The position numbers and the translations under genes were made by a program. The notes beneath the pieces are model-generated. The model saw only the letters and a program-made list of their open reading frames with translations. It was not told where the DNA came from and ran no database searches. Positions 31,161 through 35,479 of a stretch of 35,479 nucleotides of DNA are shown here, piece by piece (within the stretch, counting starts at the first letter, position 1; each line of letters starts with the position of its first letter). The stretch spans positions 1 through 35,479 of the forward strand of contig WQSI01000002.1 of the NCBI GenBank assembly GCA_009787945.1, read 5' to 3'. Source of the DNA: Defluviitaleaceae bacterium (lineage in GTDB: Bacteria; Bacillota; Clostridia; Lachnospirales; WRAX01).

Positions 31161-31944
31161 CGCACAAATCAACTTCTTGAAAGGGCTTAGGCGCAAAAAA
31201 ATGCTTGTTGCAACCTTCCAAATCTTAATTTTAATAGCTTTTTTTGGGCTGTGGGAGGTGGCATCAAATCTCGGCTGGATAGAAGCCTTTATTTTCAGCT
31301 CCCCCAGCCGTATGTGGCGGATGCTGCTGTCCATGATAGAACGCGGCGAGTTGCTTCGCCATATTTGGGTCACAGGGGGACAGGTTATTGCGGGCTTTGT
31401 TCTGGGCACGGTGCTTGGCGTTGTAATAGCCACTTGCTTGTGGGCAAATGACTTTACAAGGCGAGTTCTAAACCCATATTTAGTGGTGTTTAACGCCTTG
31501 CCAAAAACTGCCCTTGCCCCCATAATCATTGTGTGGATGGGCAACAACCCCCGCGCTATAATCGTCACCGCATTGCTAATTTCGGTTGTGGTCACTGTTT
31601 TAAACGTGTTAACGGGCTTTGTCCAAGTGGAGGAGGACAAAGTGCGCCTAGCACAAAGTTTCGGGGCATCCAAAGGTCAAATTTTAACGAAAGTGGTATT
31701 CCCCGCCTCTGTACCCGACATTATAAACGCGCTAAAAATCAACATCGGGCTGTCTTTTGTGGGCGTTATCGTTGGCGAATTTTTAGTGGCACAGGCAGGC
31801 CTGGGCTTTCTTATTGTCTATGGCAGCCAAATATTCCGTATGGATATGGTGATGTTATCAATAATCATTCTTTGTGTGATGGCGGCAGTTTTCTATTTGC
31901 TGACATCTCTTGCGGAAAAATTTTTCTGCGGTTGGAGCGAGTAA
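31153..31944 (+). CDS. ABC transporter permease (SsuC/TauC/ThiX type)
   Basis: The protein has 263 aa with about six membrane helices (first at 20-40). SSPSRMWRMLLSMIERGELLRHIWVT and the coupling loop QVEEDKVRLAQSFGASKGQILTKVVFPAS (about 158-186) are typical of the nitrate/sulfonate/taurine permease family. AGGAGATGAGAGAAG precedes the ATG, inside the ATPase gene. It forms the membrane part of the importer encoded from 30411. Confidence 0.9.
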   Translation: MSNAQINFLKGLRRKKMLVATFQILILIAFFGLWEVASNLGWIEAFIFSSPSRMWRMLLSMIERGELLRHIWVTGGQVIAGFVLGTVLGVVIATCLWANDFTRRVLNPYLVVFNALPKTALAPIIIVWMGNNPRAIIVTALLISVVVTVLNVLTGFVQVEEDKVRLAQSFGASKGQILTKVVFPASVPDIINALKINIGLSFVGVIVGEFLVAQAGLGFLIVYGSQIFRMDMVMLSIIILCVMAAVFYLLTSLAEKFFCGWSE

Positions 31945-31992
31945 CACCACAACAGCCACTAATCCAAGGGGATTGGTGGCTGTTGTGGTGTT
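31943..31992. terminator. Long hairpin between convergent genes
   Basis: A 23-bp stem (31943-31965 with 31970-31992, one G-U) with a 4-nt AAGG loop starts at the stop codon of the permease gene. There is no T-run, so it is either an unusual bidirectional terminator or a transcript-end stabiliser. Confidence 0.55.
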
Positions 31993-32020
31993 ATATTAAA
32001 TGAACAAGTTGATGATTTCT

Positions 32021-33379
32021 TTAATCAGCAAAATTAATCCGCCAGTATCCGCCAGAGTTTCGGTAGACTTGTGTGGTAGGCGCGTATTGGTCGCCGATAC
32101 GGCGTGATACATGCAGATATTCACCGCAAGCGGTAACGCGCATAATAAGCCGCTCGTTGGTTGTGGCTATGGGCCACATTTCAACTACAATTTCATCATT
32201 TGTTATTATAAAGTCGCCAAAGCCGTCACTTGGTCCTCTGGAATTTGTTGCATCTCGATTGCCGCCGAAATTATTTGTGGGGCTAGGTCTTAACCCCGAA
32301 TGTTGCATCCTGCCGCCCCTAGGCATAACATTAGACAGGAAGGTAATTTCTCTACCGCTGTCGCTTTCTGAAAAAACATCATTTTCTATTTGCCCAATGT
32401 GTCGCCAGGCGGTGGAACTTATGGTGCGGTATGTTAGCATTAAATAGTTGCCGCATGGGGTTAGGTGACGGGTTATAGGCGATGGTGTCACCGCCAGCAC
32501 ATCATTTCTACCCCCAGCCCTGCCGCTGTTTTGGTAGTTGACGGTATGCCCTAAAGCCACCAAAACATCTGCCACGGGAAACATAGCCACATTGCGGTTT
32601 GCCCTGGTAAGCATGTTATAATCAACCATTCTTGGGTATGTGGTCATGCGGTAATTTGTGCCGTTTATTTGTATGTACGGGCTGTACATGGATAAAATTG
32701 CTGTGTTTGTGCCGTCGTCAAGAAAAAACCTGTTGCCTGCCTCGTCAAATGTTATGTGATACCCGACCCTGCCTAACAAATAGTGATTAAAAGGGGAAAA
32801 GTGCCTGCCTTCGTCCATGGCTCTTGTAAGCCATCCTTCCCCAGTGGGTCTGCTGCTTCCCACTTGAATATCCAAGGGTCGCGATATGAAAGTTGCTTCA
32901 ATGTCGATTAAATGCTGTATATTTGGTATTGGCTGGGGGTTTGTGATAACCAATGTGTTTCTGGTGGTGTCCATTAACACATTGTATCCCGCTGTCCTCA
33001 AGATGAAGGCGAGGGGTGATGCCACACTTTCGCCTATAAGTTTTATTGGCGAACTTAAACCGAAAGTATTTCCGTTAAAAATAAAGGCTGGTATGCCCAC
33101 TGCAACAGCAAGTTGTTTATTACCTTTTATAAAAGCCACAACCCCGTCTTCCCAAATTACGGTGTAGCCCAAAGCCTCAAAAACCTCCCGCATAGGGGTG
33201 AAGGTTACGCCACCAATAGCAACAGGTTGTTGCCTTGCAAAGCTTACAATTTGCCCATTAACCTCCACCGTCATGTTGCTGCTGGCAAGGGCAACGGGTG
33301 CATCAACCATAGATGTGACAAATACAAAAACCATCAAAAAACCAACCCGACCTAGCAGTTTCTTAAAAACTCCCACCAT
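32021..33379 (-). CDS. Secreted protein with copper-amine-oxidase N-terminal (stalk) domain
   Basis: The protein has 452 aa. A signal peptide ending near APVALASS (about residue 33) has no lipobox, so it is secreted. Residues about 35-150 form the stalk domain found at the N-terminus of copper amine oxidases: MTVEVNGQIVSF, FTPMREVFEALGYTVIWE, and a second partial unit ending YNVLMDTTRNTLVITN. The remaining ~300 residues, with a second FPVADVLVALGH element near 265, are not recognised; no amine oxidase catalytic domain is present. The ATG at 33379 is preceded by AAAGGAGTTGATT; a TTG at 33385 is less likely. These modules often bind the cell wall or act in adhesion (inference). Confidence 0.78.
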   Translation of the reverse strand: MVGVFKKLLGRVGFLMVFVFVTSMVDAPVALASSNMTVEVNGQIVSFARQQPVAIGGVTFTPMREVFEALGYTVIWEDGVVAFIKGNKQLAVAVGIPAFIFNGNTFGLSSPIKLIGESVASPLAFILRTAGYNVLMDTTRNTLVITNPQPIPNIQHLIDIEATFISRPLDIQVGSSRPTGEGWLTRAMDEGRHFSPFNHYLLGRVGYHITFDEAGNRFFLDDGTNTAILSMYSPYIQINGTNYRMTTYPRMVDYNMLTRANRNVAMFPVADVLVALGHTVNYQNSGRAGGRNDVLAVTPSPITRHLTPCGNYLMLTYRTISSTAWRHIGQIENDVFSESDSGREITFLSNVMPRGGRMQHSGLRPSPTNNFGGNRDATNSRGPSDGFGDFIITNDEIVVEMWPIATTNERLIMRVTACGEYLHVSRRIGDQYAPTTQVYRNSGGYWRINFAD

Positions 33380-33518
33380 AATCAACTCCTTTAAATTAAA
33401 TCAAGAGGGCAATCCCTGTGCCATCCATGACTTTATTATAGCATATATATAAACAAAAATAAAGGGGTAATTTTCAAAACGCACTATCAAAGCCTTTTGT
33501 AAATTGGGCTGAATAATA

Positions 33519-33547
33519 TTGACAAGGTTTGGATAAAAGTGTATAAT
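33519..33547 (+). promoter_or_regulatory. Sigma-A promoter of xseB-ispA-dxs
   Basis: TTGACA (33519-33524), 17 bp and TATAAT (33542-33547) are a perfect match; the transcript should begin near 33553-33555. Confidence 0.8.
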
Positions 33548-33555
33548 TAGAAAGA

Positions 33556-33792
33556 TTGGGGGTTGATAGTATTAGTGAATTTGATTTTGAAGGCGGCTTG
33601 CGCCGATTGGATGATATTACACAGCAGATTGAGGAAGGGGAAACCACCTTGGCTCGGTCATTGGAATTATATAAGGAAGGCGTTGCTGTTGCGGCAGATT
33701 GCGCCGCCGCTTTAAACGGCATTGAAGCGGAGATTATGATTTTACAGCAGAAAGAGGGCGAGGTTGTTCTTGTGCCTTTTAAAGGTGATTAA
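33556..33792 (+). CDS. xseB: Exodeoxyribonuclease VII small subunit
   Basis: XseB is the regulatory subunit of the exonuclease that digests single-stranded DNA to oligonucleotides. The conserved core FEGGLRRLDDITQQIEEGET..SLELYKEG is clear. The coordinates use the only canonical start codon in frame, TTG at 33556, which gives 78 aa. That codon, however, lies at the predicted transcription start. GGGGGTTGAT at 33558-33567 looks like a ribosome site placed for an ATT codon at 33571, which would give a 73-aa protein beginning (M)SEFDFEGGL, matching family N-termini. The stop is certain. xseA is not adjacent. ispA starts 1 bp after the stop. Confidence 0.88.
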   Translation: MGVDSISEFDFEGGLRRLDDITQQIEEGETTLARSLELYKEGVAVAADCAAALNGIEAEIMILQQKEGEVVLVPFKGD

Positions 33793-33793
33793 T

Positions 33794-34591
33794 ATGGATT
33801 TTAAGATGGAATTATCAAAACGAATGGGAATTATAGATAGCTCATTGGAGCATTATTTAGGTGTTTTAAAAAATGAAGTGCAAGAGGATTTGTACGAAGC
33901 CATGACATATAGTGTGTTTTCTGGCGGGAAGCGTTTGCGCTCCGTTATTTTAATGGAAGTTTTTGGAATGTTGGGAGGCGAGGAAAACCGCGCCCTGCCC
34001 TTTGCTTGCGCCTTAGAAATGATACATGCATACTCCCTTATACATGACGATTTGCCAGCCATGGATGATGATGATATGCGCCGCGGAAAACCCACCAACC
34101 ACAAGGTTTTTGGGGAAGGTATGGCTATTTTAGCGGGGGATGCTCTGCTTAACCGTGCCTATGAAATTATGGCAGATTTTTGTGCCGAAAATGAAGGCAA
34201 GCATTACTTGCGTGCTATGAGCAAAATCGCTAAATATGCTGGTTCTATGGGAATGGTAGGGGGTCAAGCCCTTGACATTAAGCTTGCTGGTCAAAGAACC
34301 GATGATAAGCAATTGGAATTTATTTACACAAAGAAAACAGCAAAACTTTTTATGGCTGCCTTTGAAGGCGGTGCGCTATGTGCGGATGCCGACCTTGAAA
34401 CATTAGGGATTATGGAGAAAATTGGGCTTGATTTCGGCTTTGCTTTTCAAGCTTTGGATGATATTGACGACAACGACCCAAACGCAGGGCGCATAGCCCC
34501 TCCTAACATGGAGGGTCATATCAGTTGGATAAGAGATTATGAAAAAGGCGGGTTTTTGGCGGACTTAATTGAGAGGATTATCACCCAATGA
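33794..34591 (+). CDS. ispA: Polyprenyl (farnesyl) diphosphate synthase, short C-terminus
   Basis: It condenses isopentenyl diphosphate with allylic diphosphates to give farnesyl diphosphate. The protein is 265 aa. Seen: GGKRLR (44-49), the first Asp-rich motif DDLPAMDDDDMRRG (85-98), MVGGQ (154-158), and the second Asp-rich motif written DDIDD (222-226) rather than DDILD. Only 39 residues follow, about half the usual length, and the usual G-K-x-x-G-x-D...K-x-T-Y segment is not seen. Activity is therefore less certain. The start at 33794 follows AAAGGTGATTAAT; a TTG at 33764 lies inside xseB. It overlaps dxs by 4 bp (ATGA). Confidence 0.88.
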   Translation: MDFKMELSKRMGIIDSSLEHYLGVLKNEVQEDLYEAMTYSVFSGGKRLRSVILMEVFGMLGGEENRALPFACALEMIHAYSLIHDDLPAMDDDDMRRGKPTNHKVFGEGMAILAGDALLNRAYEIMADFCAENEGKHYLRAMSKIAKYAGSMGMVGGQALDIKLAGQRTDDKQLEFIYTKKTAKLFMAAFEGGALCADADLETLGIMEKIGLDFGFAFQALDDIDDNDPNAGRIAPPNMEGHISWIRDYEKGGFLADLIERIITQ

Positions 34592-35479
34592 GATATTTGT
34601 ATAAAATTAATAGCCCTATAGATTTGAAGGGGCTTAGAATAACCCAGATGAACGCTCTAGCGGCGGAAATGCGGGATTTTTTGGTTAAATCGGTATCAAA
34701 AACTGGCGGACATTTAGCCAGCAATTTAGGGGTGGTGGAAATTGCCATGGCTTTGCATTATTGCCTAAATTCCCCGACGGATAAAATTGTTTGGGATGTG
34801 GGTCATCAATGTTATCCCCACAAAATTTTGACAGGCCGAAGGGATGACTTCGCCAATTTGCGACAATTTGGCGGAATGTCAGGGTTTATCAAGTCTAGTG
34901 AGAGCGAACATGATAGTTTTGATGTTGGTCACAGCTCCACCTCTCTGTCGGTCGCCCACGGAATGGCTGTGGCGCGGGATTTGCAGGGGCAGTGCCACAA
35001 AGTTGCCGCTGTTATCGGTGATGGAGCAATCACCAGCGGGCTTGCTTTGGAAGCCATGAATAATATTGGGCGCAGTAATTCTAATATGTTGGTGGTGCTG
35101 AATGATAACAACATGTCAATTTCCGAGAATGTGGGGGCGTTGTCTGGTCATTTAGGGGACATACGCACGTCACCATCTTACATAGGCGCGAAAAGGGGCT
35201 TGCAAAGCCTTTTGGACAGTGTGCCAACGGTGGGGAAAACTGCCGAAAAATACCTAACCAAAGCGAAAACGCGGCTTAAATATGTGTTGCAGTCTGGGGT
35301 TTTGTTTGAGGAATTGGGCTTTAATTACTATGGCCCAATTGACGGGCATAATTTGGCGCAGTTGATTGAAACCATCGGCAATTTACAGCAGGTTGATGGT
35401 CCAGTGTTGCTCCATGTTGTCACCCAAAAAGGAAAGGGTTATGCCCCTGCCGAACGGGAAAGCTGCCATTTTCACGGGG
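34588..35479 (+). CDS. dxs: 1-deoxy-D-xylulose-5-phosphate synthase (3' end outside window)
   Basis: Dxs condenses pyruvate and glyceraldehyde-3-phosphate to DXP, the entry to the MEP isoprenoid pathway. The first 297 residues are present. Seen: GGHLASNLGVVE (40-51), VGHQCYPHK (71-79), GHSSTSLS (114-121), the thiamine-diphosphate motif GDGAITSG (144-151) through NDNNMSI (172-178), and YYGPIDGHN. The start ATG overlaps the ispA stop by 4 bp; there is no separate ribosome site apart from the GAGAGGA upstream. The frame is still open at the window end. Confidence 0.95.
   Translation, partial: MRYLYKINSPIDLKGLRITQMNALAAEMRDFLVKSVSKTGGHLASNLGVVEIAMALHYCLNSPTDKIVWDVGHQCYPHKILTGRRDDFANLRQFGGMSGFIKSSESEHDSFDVGHSSTSLSVAHGMAVARDLQGQCHKVAAVIGDGAITSGLALEAMNNIGRSNSNMLVVLNDNNMSISENVGALSGHLGDIRTSPSYIGAKRGLQSLLDSVPTVGKTAEKYLTKAKTRLKYVLQSGVLFEELGFNYYGPIDGHNLAQLIETIGNLQQVDGPVLLHVVTQKGKGYAPAERESCHFHG

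Overview
The window reads as a chromosomal segment of a spore-forming, fermentative low-to-moderate G+C Firmicute of the class Clostridia (Lachnospirales-like is a guess). The supporting evidence is a BofA/YaaL-type sporulation gene pair, pyruvate formate-lyase with its activase, the DUF512-Der-PlsY cluster, an xseB-ispA-dxs cluster, strong AGGAGG ribosome sites and many near-consensus sigma-A promoters with 17-bp spacers. No rRNA, CRISPR array, transposase or phage gene was seen; one tRNA-Arg(ACG) is present.

Layout. 1-590: two tandem copies of a small membrane-peptide gene, each with a convergent antisense RNA (type I toxin-antitoxin architecture). 599-7386 (+): nucleotide and DNA metabolism (pyrimidine-nucleoside phosphorylase, RecJ, Apt, PRPP synthetase) interleaved with two lipoproteins. 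7383-8354 (-): an unknown membrane protein. 8435-13686 (+): PgeF, PDZ/radical-SAM DUF512 protein, zinc-ribbon protein, GNAT, Der, PlsY and a DUF3784-like protein. 13747-14321 (+): YaaL and BofA. 14483-23815 (-): ABC-F ATPase, a gene-poor stretch, tRNA-Arg, PflA, PflB, a B12-binding radical SAM protein, two paralogous acetyltransferases plus a decayed third copy, and a PrsA/SurA-like foldase lipoprotein. 24222-30291 (+): a complete oligopeptide/dipeptide ABC transporter operon ending in a small membrane protein. 30411-31944 (+): a nitrate/sulfonate/thiamine-precursor-type ABC ATPase and permease without a binding protein. 32021-33379 (-): a secreted copper-amine-oxidase-N-domain protein. 33556-35479 (+): xseB, ispA and the first part of dxs, which runs off the window.

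How the parts fit together. Pdp, Apt and PRPP synthetase form a base/nucleoside salvage group. PflB/PflA give anaerobic acetyl-CoA plus formate. The opp/dpp operon imports peptides, with a large hairpin after the binding-protein gene that could set its excess over the membrane subunits. IspA and Dxs supply isoprenoids. A small dispersed palindromic repeat (at 3707, 7370, 10761 and 22123) sits in several gene junctions and in one case supplies the stop codons of two convergent genes.

The most noteworthy items are the duplicated toxin/antisense locus with potential 5'-3' pairing in the toxin mRNA, the decayed acetyltransferase copy next to a repeat insertion, the short divergent C-terminus of IspA, the unusual start of xseB, and the four-repeat lipoprotein of unknown role. 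All family assignments come from reading motifs by eye; no database search was run.
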